From Paenibacillus dendrobii (GTDB lineage: Bacteria; Bacillota; Bacilli; Paenibacillales; Paenibacillaceae), in the NCBI RefSeq assembly GCF_009807035.1, contig NZ_WUBI01000001.1, positions 1,054,001-1,118,000 of the forward strand: a stretch of DNA of 64,000 bases, given 5' to 3'. How positions within the stretch are numbered: the stretch's first letter is position 1; the number at the start of each line of letters is the position of its first letter. Shown here in pieces: positions 17,014 to 25,797 of this stretch. Below the pieces are notes generated by a model. It made no database searches and was not told the origin of the DNA. It saw nothing but the letters and a program-made list of their open reading frames with translations. Both the position numbers and the translations under genes were made by a program.

Positions 17014-18693
17014 TTATGCCTTACCCTTTTTCCATGTGTCTTTCAATGAGACGATGCGGTTGAACACCGGTTTATCCTCTGCAGCATACTTGGAATCAAG
17101 GCAAAAATATCCATGTCTAATAAATTGCACCTTATCATCCGCCCGTATATTTTTCAAACAAGGTTCCAGAATAGCTTCTTTCACAACCATTGATTCGGGA
17201 TTGATGATTTCTTCCCAGCAATTATCCGATTCCGATAGGATCACGCCGTCCTTCAACAGGGGATTATACAAATGAATTTCTGCCGCGAATCCATGTTCAG
17301 CGGAGACCCAGTGGATCGTGGACTTCACTTTCCGAGCTTGAAACCCCGATCCGCTTCTCGTCAATGGATCATAACTGCAATGAAGCTCGGTGACTTCCCC
17401 TGTGGAGGGGTCCTTGACGACCTGTTCGCATGTAATAAAGTAAGCTCCCTTCAGCCGAACTTCCTTACCCGGTGACAACCGGTGAAATCCCGCAACAGGA
17501 ACTTCCATAAAATCTTCCCGCTCAATATAAAGCACTCTGGAAAAAGCCACTTCCCTGCTGCCCATGGCCTCATTGCTTTCGTTATTTTTAAGCTCGAGCA
17601 TTTCGGTTGTTTGATCCGGGTAATTCGTAATGATGATTTTAAGCGGCTCAAGCACAGCCATTCTCGTTAGCGCGCGATCCTCCAAGTCTTGTCGGATACA
17701 TTGATCCAGCAGTGCCGCGTCAACCGTGGTATTTTGCCGGAATATGCCGATCTCATTCAGAAACCGTTGGATGCCTTCGGGCGTAACGCCTCTGCGTCTT
17801 AGACCTTTTAACGTGGAGAGCCTGGGATCATCCCAACCGTCGACATATCCATCTTCAACCAGCTCCCGCAGATATCTTTTGCTTGTGACTGCTCCCGATA
17901 GATTCAATCGTCCGAACTCCCTTTGTTTTGGAGGCTCAGGAGCCTGAAGCTCACTTAGAATCCACTCATACAATGGACGGTGGTCTTTAAATTCCGCAGA
18001 ACAGAGAGAATGCGTAATGCCTTCAATCCAATCCTGGATCGGATGTGCAAAGTCGTACATAGGGTAGATGCACCAATCATTTTTTGTCCGATAATGTTCC
18101 GCGTGAATGATACGGTAAATGATGGGATCCCGTAGATTCATGTTCGGTGAGGACATATCGATTTTCGCGCGTAAAACTTTGGATGAAGACGGGTAGAATC
18201 CATTTTTCATTTGTTCAAAAATCTTCAGGTTTTCTTCGATGGACCTGTTCCGGTAAGGGCTATCCGTTCCAGGCTCCGTCAACGTTCCTCGATATACCGT
18301 CATTTCTTCCGGCGTAAGATCACATACGAATGCTTTTCCATTCAGAATCAATGTTGTGGCAGCTTCATAATAACGCTCTGAATAATCTGAACCGAAATAC
18401 ACTGGAGGATGAAGCCCAAGCCACTCGATATCTTCCCTGATGGAATCCACATATTTGATATCTTCTTTTAATGGATTGGTGTCATCAAAGCGCAGGTGAA
18501 ATGTTCCGTTGAACGACGAAGCAATGGATTGGTTGATATGAATGGCATACGCACTCCCGATATGGAGGTGTCCGTTAGGTTCGGAAGGGAATCTTGTGGC
18601 AATGGACCTGCCGTAAACGCTGTTATCCCAATCCTCCTTAACCTGTCTCGTTAAATAATCTGACTCTTCTTCCTTCTTCACTTTCAAATCCAT
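17014..18693 (-). CDS. glnS: Glutaminyl-tRNA synthetase
   Basis: A class I synthetase (559 residues) that charges tRNA-Gln directly. The HIGH element is PNGHLHIGSA (about residue 40), the KMSKS element is VTSKRYL (about 265), and the anticodon-binding beta-barrels fill the C-terminal 220 residues. FDDTNP and YDFAHPIQDWIEGITHS are family signatures shared with GlnRS rather than GluRS. Most Firmicutes lack GlnRS and use GatCAB, so the gene is of uncommon occurrence in this phylum. Its 5' leader is a complete T-box. The next gene downstream is the Tet-like GTPase. Confidence 0.95.
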   Translation of the reverse strand: MDLKVKKEEESDYLTRQVKEDWDNSVYGRSIATRFPSEPNGHLHIGSAYAIHINQSIASSFNGTFHLRFDDTNPLKEDIKYVDSIREDIEWLGLHPPVYFGSDYSERYYEAATTLILNGKAFVCDLTPEEMTVYRGTLTEPGTDSPYRNRSIEENLKIFEQMKNGFYPSSSKVLRAKIDMSSPNMNLRDPIIYRIIHAEHYRTKNDWCIYPMYDFAHPIQDWIEGITHSLCSAEFKDHRPLYEWILSELQAPEPPKQREFGRLNLSGAVTSKRYLRELVEDGYVDGWDDPRLSTLKGLRRRGVTPEGIQRFLNEIGIFRQNTTVDAALLDQCIRQDLEDRALTRMAVLEPLKIIITNYPDQTTEMLELKNNESNEAMGSREVAFSRVLYIEREDFMEVPVAGFHRLSPGKEVRLKGAYFITCEQVVKDPSTGEVTELHCSYDPLTRSGSGFQARKVKSTIHWVSAEHGFAAEIHLYNPLLKDGVILSESDNCWEEIINPESMVVKEAILEPCLKNIRADDKVQFIRHGYFCLDSKYAAEDKPVFNRIVSLKDTWKKGKA

Positions 18694-18740
18694 TCTAAGT
18701 ACCTCCCATTGGATCGAATTTCAAATGACAAAACAAAAAA

Positions 18741-19016
18741 ATCCCGTCTCCAAGACCATGGTCTTGGGGACGAGATTCGGTATCGTGGTGCCACCCCTGT
18801 GCATGAATATATCGCTATATCCATCTCTTCAGGTACGGCATTCACGCGGACTGCTTATACCCTAGCTCTGTAACAGGAGCTCCTGTCGTATCATCCCTTC
18901 TTGCAAAGATCCGATACGCCGCTCAGAGGCTTGTTTCAATGAACATCTTCCTGCTCCTTTTCAGCTGCCGGAGCTCTCTGCGAGGAATCCTGATCATCTA
19001 CTCTTCTCATCATAGC
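18741..19016 (-). promoter_or_regulatory. T-box riboswitch of glnS
   Basis: On the minus strand the T-box sequence GGGTGGCACCACG (about 18797-18784) precedes a strong terminator (18776-18741; arms of about 16 bases, then seven T). Upstream lies a long stem I beginning near 19016, with a specifier region reading GAAACAAGC. The codon CAA (18933-18931) in this position specifies glutamine. Uncharged tRNA-Gln should stabilise the antiterminator and switch on glnS. Confidence 0.93.
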
Positions 19017-19033
19017 GTTCATTAGTTTGGTAC

Positions 19034-19062
19034 ATATTATCATCAAAAAAAACTAAAGTAAA
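19034..19062 (-). promoter_or_regulatory. Promoter of the glnS T-box transcript
   Basis: TTTACT (19062-19057), 17 bases, TAATAT (19039-19034) on the minus strand, overlapping the stop codon of the preceding gene and about 15-20 bases before stem I. Confidence 0.65.
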
Positions 19063-19805
19063 CCATCACTTTCACCAATAGGTAACATATCTGCGGGTAA
19101 CCTGTCGATAACGGAGCCATTGTTGAAGTCAGTCATCGGCCTCGCCATCTGCTTCCAATGAACGGGCAGCATTTCAGGATCTTCGACATAAATCATTCGC
19201 AAAACACGTGAAATATCTGTCACCTTCGCTTCGATAAGCACCTCACGCACTTCAGACGCTTTGACGGGTACGGTCTTGTTTAGTTTGATTTTGAAATCAT
19301 CCAGGGCTACGAACATTTCCGGACTTTTTCTGTATGTACAATGCTTCGGAAATCGCGGTGAGCTTCCTGAATCGTATTTGGAAAGCGACACATGCGAGAA
19401 ATTCTCCATTAGCAAAGAAAAAGCATCCAATACCAGCACGGCAAAATTTTCATCCGGTTCCCGTCTGGAGTAGGTCTCCATCATCTTCTGGCAATCTTTC
19501 ATGGTTGGCCAAAAAAATACATGTTTATCCAGGAAAGACCGAAATTCCTCCAAAGTGCATCCCGCTTCCATCATGTGCTCCGGTATCCGTAAATGGGCAT
19601 TTATGGTAACGGGATATTTGCCATAGTTAACTTCTTTGGGTTTCGTACGCCGCTCCCCGGTACAATAAGGGTGGATGCTGTAACTGGACAATAATGAATC
19701 AAGATGAGCAATAGCCTGCAAATTCCTGACTCTGGTGAAATGATAAAGAAATTTTCTGTTATGGGTTGGCGTTATGGATTGGATAACATCCTCTTTACTC
19801 CGCAT
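19053..19805 (-). CDS. Uncharacterised protein with DarT-like YHFT..NL motif
   Basis: The 250-residue soluble protein begins with KFLYHFTRVRNLQAIAHLDSL, the pattern that opens DarT/DUF4433-type and DUF7002-type ADP-ribosyltransferase-like folds, where this His and Thr bind NAD. Later it has VTINAHLRIPEHM, FFWPTMKDC and SLSKYDSGSSPRFPKHCTY. I cannot confirm a catalytic glutamate, so enzymatic activity is only an idea. GGGGGAG precedes the ATG. It starts 30 bp after the cation antiporter stop codon and is probably cotranscribed with it. No macrodomain (DarG-like) antitoxin lies beside it. Confidence 0.7.
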   Translation of the reverse strand: MRSKEDVIQSITPTHNRKFLYHFTRVRNLQAIAHLDSLLSSYSIHPYCTGERRTKPKEVNYGKYPVTINAHLRIPEHMMEAGCTLEEFRSFLDKHVFFWPTMKDCQKMMETYSRREPDENFAVLVLDAFSLLMENFSHVSLSKYDSGSSPRFPKHCTYRKSPEMFVALDDFKIKLNKTVPVKASEVREVLIEAKVTDISRVLRMIYVEDPEMLPVHWKQMARPMTDFNNGSVIDRLPADMLPIGESDGLL

Positions 19806-19835
19806 GTGCGCTCCCCCTGATCATGTAGTTGCATG

Positions 19836-21839
19836 TTATTCATGCTCTTCGGCTTCTTCATGTACCGTCAGTGTTTCATAAACATGACCTTCGTGATAAT
19901 TCACATCCATACGGAGATTACTGGCGAGTGTGCGGCTGATCTCGCCTTTTTCATACATGCTCTGGATTTCATTACGCTCGGCCTGAATTGCCTTCAGTTC
20001 AAGCTCTCTGCCCCCTTCACTCGGTTTATTACCGGATTCGTCATGTGTCCCGTTCAGAAGCTGCATCTCCAACCCCCGGTAATCCGCAATAATCGTCTCT
20101 ATGGTATCATGGTTCGTTGAGGTTTCCATCGATTTCACTTGTGATATCGCCCCGCGGATCGCTTCAAGCTTCAGCGCTTTGTACACACCCCATTTGGGAT
20201 GGGAACGGTTGATCTTCTTGTTCTTCATGAACAGTCTCTGCAGGAGTCGCTTCACCGCTGCCCAAACCAGAATCAGAAGCTTCATCAATTTCAGTCGGGT
20301 GGTCAGCAGCATCTCCACCTTACTGATCGAGGTTTGGAACTTATCCGCCATTTTGGGTGAAATCTGCTCCTCTTCCAACCATTTTTCGGCAACTTTCCGC
20401 TCCGCCTTCAAGGCTTCCAAGCGGATATCCAGTGCTTCTCTCCATGCATTTCCGAGTTCCGTCTTGTTCTTCAACTTGGCTAATTGCAATCTGTAGGTGT
20501 AGGAAGAAATAAGGCCCATTCCCTCTTGCTTGTTCTCTTCCGTCATCTCCTCGCGGATCGCGTTCAATCCGGCCTCTAACACCCGTATCCGGGCAATCCG
20601 TTCATTCTCCTCCAGTTCACCCGGATCCGTCTTGGCTTCCCTTGTCAGAATCGGCAGTAATGCGCTGGCGACGATGAGCGTGATCAGAATAACGCCTGAG
20701 CATATAAACAGGATTAAACTTCTCTCGGGAAACGGACTTTGATCCGCAAGAGTCAGTGGAATGGAGAATGCAGCCGACAAGGTTAATGCCCCCCGGACGC
20801 CGGAGAGCGCCGTCAGCAACGCCGAACGAAAATGACGGTTAGCAGCCCATACCCATAGAAAACGGAGAAGAATGAGTACTGCGGTAATGAGCAAGATATA
20901 TCCAATCACTTGCCCGTTATTGTAAGCCGGATCTTTCCACACTTCCGAGATGACACCCGGAATTTCGAGTCCCAGCAGAATGAAGACCAGACCATTAAGC
21001 GAAAAAAGAATGACCGACCAGGTGCTGTCCGATACAATGCGAAGACGAGCCGAGCCCCTGCGCATCCGATCTCGTTCTATGGCGTGCGTGACGCCTGCTG
21101 CCACAACCGCCAATATACCGGAAACATGAAACTCTTCGGCAATCCAGTAGATCATGAAAGGCGTCAGAATGATGATGAGCATGTGCAGCGTGACGTCCTC
21201 CATGCCCAACCGCCGCAGCTGCATACGCATTCCGATAACCAGGAAGCCCAGCAGCGCCCCCACGATAATGCCTCCAATTGCGATTACCAGAAAGCTCCCG
21301 ATGGCTTTGGGCAGCGAAAAGTAACCCGTCACGGTTGCAGCGATGGCGAAGTTAAACGCAACCAGGCCGGAAGCATCATTCATTAAAGCCTCGCCCTCAA
21401 GAAGCCTCATAATTTTGCCTGGAAGCTTCACTCTTCCGGAAAGCGAACCGACCGCTACTGCGTCCGTAGGCGAAAGAATGGCCGCTAACGCAAAAGCCGC
21501 CGACAGAGGAATGGCAGGAATAATCCAATGAATGAACGGCCCGGCGATGAGAACCGTCGCAAAAACAAGACCCAGCGCCAGAAGTAAAATACTGGAACGG
21601 AGCTTCCATAACTCATCACGAGGTGTGATTTTACCATCATTAAAGAGCAGAGGCGCGATGAACAGCAATAAGAACAGCTCCGGATTAAGCGGAATGTGGT
21701 GCATTCCCGGCACAAAAGTCACAATTACCCCGAGAGCAATCTGAATCAACGGAACCGGGATCAACGGCAAGAAATGATTGACGACATTGGATATGCCAAT
21801 CAGGATGAGTAATACAAGAACCATGAGGAATATTTCCAT
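19836..21839 (-). CDS. CPA1-family Na+(K+)/H+ antiporter
   Basis: The 667-residue membrane protein exchanges cations for protons. Twelve or so helices fill residues 1-400; the transport core motifs are LSPTDAVAVGSLSG and EGEALMNDASGLVAFN, the latter with the conserved Asn-Asp. A charged C-terminal tail of about 260 residues, with heptad-like helices, is cytoplasmic and may be regulatory. It resembles the NhaP/NhaK branch. I chose ATG 21839 because GGGAG lies 11 bases upstream; an ATG 30 bases earlier has no ribosome site. It leads a two-gene unit with the DarT-like protein. Confidence 0.93.
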   Translation of the reverse strand: MEIFLMVLVLLILIGISNVVNHFLPLIPVPLIQIALGVIVTFVPGMHHIPLNPELFLLLFIAPLLFNDGKITPRDELWKLRSSILLLALGLVFATVLIAGPFIHWIIPAIPLSAAFALAAILSPTDAVAVGSLSGRVKLPGKIMRLLEGEALMNDASGLVAFNFAIAATVTGYFSLPKAIGSFLVIAIGGIIVGALLGFLVIGMRMQLRRLGMEDVTLHMLIIILTPFMIYWIAEEFHVSGILAVVAAGVTHAIERDRMRRGSARLRIVSDSTWSVILFSLNGLVFILLGLEIPGVISEVWKDPAYNNGQVIGYILLITAVLILLRFLWVWAANRHFRSALLTALSGVRGALTLSAAFSIPLTLADQSPFPERSLILFICSGVILITLIVASALLPILTREAKTDPGELEENERIARIRVLEAGLNAIREEMTEENKQEGMGLISSYTYRLQLAKLKNKTELGNAWREALDIRLEALKAERKVAEKWLEEEQISPKMADKFQTSISKVEMLLTTRLKLMKLLILVWAAVKRLLQRLFMKNKKINRSHPKWGVYKALKLEAIRGAISQVKSMETSTNHDTIETIIADYRGLEMQLLNGTHDESGNKPSEGGRELELKAIQAERNEIQSMYEKGEISRTLASNLRMDVNYHEGHVYETLTVHEEAEEHE

Positions 21840-22007
21840 GCGCCATCCATCTCCCTTTTTAATTTCCATATTTCAGAACATTCATCAGTACCTATATCTT
21901 TCATGTGCAGCTTATGGTTGAATTTACATTTATTTTGATCCATTTCATGAAAGATCATTACACACCAATAATTTACCAATGATTAAAGGTTCAAAGCATA
22001 TAAAAAA

Positions 22008-22025
22008 ACCCGCTTAGCAGCGGGT
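22008..22025 (-). terminator. Terminator of the PrpE-like phosphatase gene
   Basis: ACCCGCT/AGCGGGT stem with loop TAGC (plus-strand reading), then seven T on the minus strand. Confidence 0.85.
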
Positions 22026-22029
22026 CTCG

Positions 22030-22785
22030 TTACGTCACTTCAATTGCATCAAATAGGGATGGATAATCCTTAAGAATATAATATGTTTTGTATTCATCAC
22101 TTTCATCGATCTCCAAACAATTAAGCTGCTTACCAAAAACGCATCCACCATCGATCCCGATTTTATCTCCCAAAGAACTAAACCATACATTCTCCGAATC
22201 ATGCAGGTTAACGACTGGCGTATGACCGAATACTACCGTTTTGTCCAGTCCGGTCGGGTGGTTATAGAAGTTCTCCCTGATCCAGATGAAATCCGCAGAA
22301 GTCTGCTTCTTCCATTCGTCAACGGCAGGATTTATACCCGCGTGGACAAAAATATGGGAGTCCGATTCATAATACAGATCCAATGAGTTCAGAAATTCAA
22401 CATGATGCATATAGTTATTTTTGATCAATTGCTTGGCTTCGTTAAATCTCCCCCTGTCCAGCTCTTCTCCAAAATAATCCGCACCGCAATAACTTTCAAT
22501 GGTTTGACGCGCTCCGTTTCGGATCCATCTGGAGTCCAGGTCCTCCCTTTCTTGCATCAATGCATCGTACATCATCTGATCATGATTGCCCCGGAGAGCG
22601 ATCACGCCGAATTCCTCTTTCAGCGCCTTGACCTGTTCAAGAACATCCTTGCTTCTCAAACCGCGATCGACATAGTCGCCAAGAAGTATAAGCTTGTCAT
22701 TTGCTGAATCGAATTGTACCTTTTTTAAAAGCTGATTAAATTGTTCATAACATCCATGGATATCACTTATCGCCAAAGTTCTGAT
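22030..22785 (-). CDS. Calcineurin-type metallophosphatase (PrpE/PrpA-like)
   Basis: A small phosphoesterase of the PPP family (bis(5'-nucleosyl)-tetraphosphatase or protein phosphatase type). All metal motifs are present: SDIHGCYEQ, GDYVDRG, LRGNHDQM and VFGHTPV, plus the late IDGGCVFG. The usual family N-terminus RTLAISDIHG is only complete if translation starts at an ATC codon (22785), which sits 6 bases after the strong site GGGGAG. The first standard start, TTG at 22776, lies 15 bases from it and would cut off RT. I favour the ATC start. Alone, with its own terminator. Confidence 0.88.
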   Translation of the reverse strand: MRTLAISDIHGCYEQFNQLLKKVQFDSANDKLILLGDYVDRGLRSKDVLEQVKALKEEFGVIALRGNHDQMMYDALMQEREDLDSRWIRNGARQTIESYCGADYFGEELDRGRFNEAKQLIKNNYMHHVEFLNSLDLYYESDSHIFVHAGINPAVDEWKKQTSADFIWIRENFYNHPTGLDKTVVFGHTPVVNLHDSENVWFSSLGDKIGIDGGCVFGKQLNCLEIDESDEYKTYYILKDYPSLFDAIEVT

Positions 22786-22916
22786 CGTAATCTCCCCTTT
22801 ATGTTGTGTTTTCGGAAAGTCAGGTCCTCTCTGATCACTTCCGAAATTCCCTCATGCGTCTCATATCATTATTATAACGCTTGTCCATCATGACGCGGAA
22901 TCCCCGAAAATGAATA

Positions 22917-22944
22917 AAACCAACTCCCGAAAAGGAGTCGGTTT
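22917..22944 (-). terminator. Terminator of the small membrane protein gene
   Basis: AAACCGACTCC and GGAGTTGGTTT form an 11-bp minus-strand stem with one G-U pair, followed by TTATTC. Confidence 0.7.
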
Positions 22945-22974
22945 GTTGAATTAATGCTATACCCGATTGAATAA

Positions 22975-23238
22975 TCAGACCAGGGAATCCTGTTTCTTCG
23001 CGCGGCTCTTCTTCATGACGGCAAACAATCCAATGACACCATACATCGGAATGACAAAGTAAAAGGCAACCGTCAGATAAAAAAGTCCGTTCGGGTTATT
23101 GTTCAATCCAAATCCAACCGCAAGTCCTATAAACAGCAATGCGTTCATTATATTCGCAATCAAGATTTCATGTTTTTTGCCGAAAATCAATACTCCGATC
23201 ATGGCGGCGGTGAACAATACAAGAATCAACGTGGTCAT
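22975..23238 (-). CDS. Small membrane protein, three TM
   Basis: An 87-residue protein with hydrophobic segments near 2-18, 28-45 and 52-73, and a basic tail (KKSRAKK). The ATG follows a very good site, TAGGAGGAG. I do not recognise the family. It stands alone between terminators, and the strong ribosome site supports real expression. Confidence 0.75.
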   Translation of the reverse strand: MTTLILVLFTAAMIGVLIFGKKHEILIANIMNALLFIGLAVGFGLNNNPNGLFYLTVAFYFVIPMYGVIGLFAVMKKSRAKKQDSLV

Positions 23239-23419
23239 GGATAACTCCTCCTAATAACAATGATGCTTTATCATACGCTCTGATTTTGCATCGATTCACA
23301 ATTTAGACACATTTAAGTTATCTCAAAGATACCACATTTAAACAGAAGTGAAAAGGCTTTCATTCAATATCATCATAAAAATGGCCGAAAACCTCATCCC
23401 GGCGGATCTTAAAATAAAA

Positions 23420-23440
23420 AAGCCGCTTAGAAAGCGGCTT
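23420..23440 (-). terminator. Terminator
   Basis: AAGCCGCTT/AAGCGGCTT stem, three-base loop, T-run on the minus strand; ends the gene at 23473. Confidence 0.85.
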
Positions 23441-23472
23441 CCAAATCCTCTTTTCACTTAGGTATATAGGAA

Positions 23473-23931
23473 TTATTCATGGGGTTGAAAAAAACGTTCG
23501 ACGGTTTCTACATCAAACTCATTTCTAATGACATAAGAGCGACTCTTGTCTTTCGTCTTCGCCGGATCATATATCATCATGTATTTATCATCATAAAGCG
23601 TCATATAAAAGTTCTTGTCATCATTAAGATGTATCGTCATCCAATATGAAACCCTAAAATCAAAGCTTGAGGCGCGGGTTTCCCTTAGTTTCACTTCTGA
23701 GAATGCCTTCATTACATTGGCGATGGCCTGCTTATCTGTGATGTTCACCTCTCGATTCTGATCTAATTTAAAACTTCTGATCTCCATGGAAGTAACCTCT
23801 TTGCCATCGATAATCCCTGACACAACATGATTAAAGGAAGTATACATTTGAACCAAATTGAAAATGGAACCCGCTACCGCTAATACATATAAAAGAACAA
23901 ATAAAGGAATGTATTTATCATATTTTTTCAT
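23473..23931 (-). CDS. Membrane-anchored protein of unknown function
   Basis: A 152-residue protein with one N-terminal TM (residues 9-29, FVLLYVLAVAGSIFNLV) and a mixed alpha/beta extracellular domain (SMEIRSFKLDQNREVNITDK, then FYMTLYDDKYMMIYD). The pattern of a strand-rich domain responding to small changes resembles several uncharacterised Bacillus membrane proteins. I see no catalytic motif. A promoter candidate lies upstream with TATAAT (24045-24040) next to a perfect 12-bp palindrome at 24049-24060. Confidence 0.75.
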   Translation of the reverse strand: MKKYDKYIPLFVLLYVLAVAGSIFNLVQMYTSFNHVVSGIIDGKEVTSMEIRSFKLDQNREVNITDKQAIANVMKAFSEVKLRETRASSFDFRVSYWMTIHLNDDKNFYMTLYDDKYMMIYDPAKTKDKSRSYVIRNEFDVETVERFFQPHE

Positions 23932-24048
23932 GTACTCTTACTCCCTATGAATGATATGACCCCGTTTCTTTCGAATGAAGCCAACATTAGCAATATGCGA
24001 GTTGTTATGTGCCGACATAGACCTAGAAACGTTATCTGTATTATACCA

Positions 24049-24060
24049 TTTTCTAGAAAA
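24049..24060. promoter_or_regulatory. Palindrome in a promoter region
   Basis: TTTTCTAGAAAA is perfectly symmetrical and lies just upstream of a minus-strand TATAAT (24045-24040), a position where a repressor could act. The binding protein is unknown. Confidence 0.35.
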
Positions 24061-24097
24061 CATGTTCATGCTGATGCCCAATGGATTTAAATAAAAA

Positions 24098-24134
24098 CAC
24101 CGACAAGGATTGGCTCAACCGTTTCCTGTCGGTG
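24098..24134 (-). terminator. Terminator of the Sm-like protein gene
   Basis: CACCGACA/TGTCGGTG stem with extra inner pairing, followed by TTTTTATTT on the minus strand. Confidence 0.75.
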
Positions 24135-24172
24135 ATCTTAAGCATAACCATTCTATGGATGCGGATGTCTGA

Positions 24173-24565
24173 TTACTTGAAAATTCCCATTAAAGGCATA
24201 ATCGTTCTCACCATATTCATTCCAAGCCGAATATGCGGGATCATTTGCCCAAATAGACCAAACATGCCTCTCCCGTTACTTCCATTTCTGATACTTCCCC
24301 CAACCGCTCTTTGACGGGATGCACCACGGGCAGATCCGCCAAGTAATAAGCTTAGCAGGCCGGATACTTGCGCTTTATTCCCCCCCCTTACGATGGAATT
24401 CGGAATTCCCCGATCCGTTCGCAATTCGGATAATTTCACGCCATGCCGATCTATGCCGCTCATCGTCCCTACATAATAACTGCCGTCTTTCATGATAACC
24501 AGCACCGGTTGTCCGATCCATCTGGCTGATGCTTTATTTCGTTTTATTTTCTTCTTTGCAGGCAT
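24173..24565 (-). CDS. Small basic protein with an Sm/Hfq-like N-terminal segment
   Basis: A 130-residue protein. Residues about 13-47 (IGQPVLVIMKDGSYYVGTMSG, then IDRHGVKLSEL) follow the Sm1 pattern: a strand, a DG turn, a strand with a G, and a D before a third strand, as in LSm and Hfq RNA-binding proteins. The rest is basic and Gly/Arg-rich (ARGASRQR, GGSIRNGSNGRG) with a hydrophobic C-terminal stretch. Start ATG 24565 has GAGGTG 6 bases before it; an ATG 36 bases upstream lacks a site. RNA binding is inference from the pattern. Confidence 0.65.
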   Translation of the reverse strand: MPAKKKIKRNKASARWIGQPVLVIMKDGSYYVGTMSGIDRHGVKLSELRTDRGIPNSIVRGGNKAQVSGLLSLLLGGSARGASRQRAVGGSIRNGSNGRGMFGLFGQMIPHIRLGMNMVRTIMPLMGIFK

Positions 24566-24808
24566 CTCGTTCACCTCGGAATTCATTATTATAAATATCA
24601 ATGTATTCGTTTTTCCGGCACGACGTTTGTGCCATTTGTCATTAACATTCAGTAACGAAAATCCGGCTTCCCAAGGTGAAATAGACTTCCTCTCAAATAT
24701 AAGGTAGAGTTAGATTACCTCAATATATGCAAGGTGGAGCTGCATGGTATAACAACATCTTGATATGTGAGGATTCGTCCACATGGACAACGAAGGAGCA
24801 TCTGCCTT

Positions 24809-25651
24809 ATGCCGATCAAGATTATCACCGACAGTGGTTCCGACTTGCCCCTTGAGTACATTGAGAAATTCAATATTTCAATTGTTAAACTCGCGGTACA
24901 TTTTCACAATGAAAAGATGCATGATGATATGGATTCCTGCGCATTTTATGCCAAGATGAAAGAATCCCAAGACCTTCCAACAACGGCAAGTCCCAGTCCG
25001 CATCAATTCCTGGAGAAATTCAAAGACGTGGATGATGGCACGGATATTCTCGTCATCTGCATGTCTTCCAATATCAGCAGCACCTATCAGGCAGCGTTGA
25101 TAGCCAAAGAGATGTACGAAGAAGAAGGACTTTCGAACCGGGTTGAGGTCATTGACTCCAAGACGTTTTCTGGCGGGTTGTCCCTCCTCGTCGCCCTGGC
25201 TGCAAAATGGTCACAAACCAGCACATGCATTATGGAACTCAAAGATAAAGTTCATCAGCAGGTGAAGGGTGTAAGCGCATTCTTCACTTTAGATACATTA
25301 GAGAATGTTATTAAAGGCGGCCGGCTAAGCCGGTTGTCCGGAGCAGTAGCTTCCGTGCTCAATATTAAACTGCTATTGAAAGTCAGCGAAGAAGGAACCG
25401 TCGAAGTCGTTGAGAAAAACCGAGGCTTCCAAAAGGCATTGTGCAGCATTATGGCACGGCTAGAAGAAAAGCAGCATGATTATGATAAAGGCATCCTCTC
25501 GATCGTTCACAGCAACTGCGAGAAACGGGCGCTTGAATTTAAGGAGCGAATTTTGGAAAAACATCCTTTCAAGGAAATTCTCTTCTCCAACATGGGCCCG
25601 ATCATGGGCGTATATGCCGGTGAAGGCGGCATTGGAGTAGCCTTTTCCTAA
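24809..25651 (+). CDS. DegV family fatty-acid-binding protein
   Basis: A 280-residue DegV/FakB-type protein that holds a fatty acid between two domains and hands it to a FakA kinase for phospholipid synthesis. Family marks: IKIITDSGSDLP at the N-terminus, TTASPSPHQF (about residues 63-72), SSNISSTYQAA, VEVIDSKTFSGG and, in the second domain, LDTLENVIKGGRLS. I chose ATG 24809 because AAGGAG lies 10 bases upstream; the frame is open back to GTG 24767. No FakA partner is near, which is common as fakB genes are often scattered. Confidence 0.93.
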   Translation: MPIKIITDSGSDLPLEYIEKFNISIVKLAVHFHNEKMHDDMDSCAFYAKMKESQDLPTTASPSPHQFLEKFKDVDDGTDILVICMSSNISSTYQAALIAKEMYEEEGLSNRVEVIDSKTFSGGLSLLVALAAKWSQTSTCIMELKDKVHQQVKGVSAFFTLDTLENVIKGGRLSRLSGAVASVLNIKLLLKVSEEGTVEVVEKNRGFQKALCSIMARLEEKQHDYDKGILSIVHSNCEKRALEFKERILEKHPFKEILFSNMGPIMGVYAGEGGIGVAFS

Positions 25652-25662
25652 TACGACGGAAA

Positions 25663-25705
25663 AAGAAAGGCTGACAACGGTAGGTTACCGGGGTCAGCCT
25701 TTCTT
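25663..25705 (+). terminator. Terminator of the DegV gene
   Basis: A 13-bp perfect stem (AAGAAAGGCTGAC with its complement at 25693-25705) directly after the stop codon, with a short T tract. Confidence 0.7.
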
Positions 25706-25797
25706 AGTTTGATCATCTCATCCATCCCTTCAACCTGCAATTATTCGAATAGGAAGGATCTCATGATCGATGTAATAAGTTTTTCAGCTTGGATGAA

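Noticed and set aside
20910..21386. Plus-strand 158-codon frame opposite the antiporter
   Set aside because: It runs through conserved transport motifs of the opposite strand and has a composition rich in His, Arg and Gln typical of antisense shadows.
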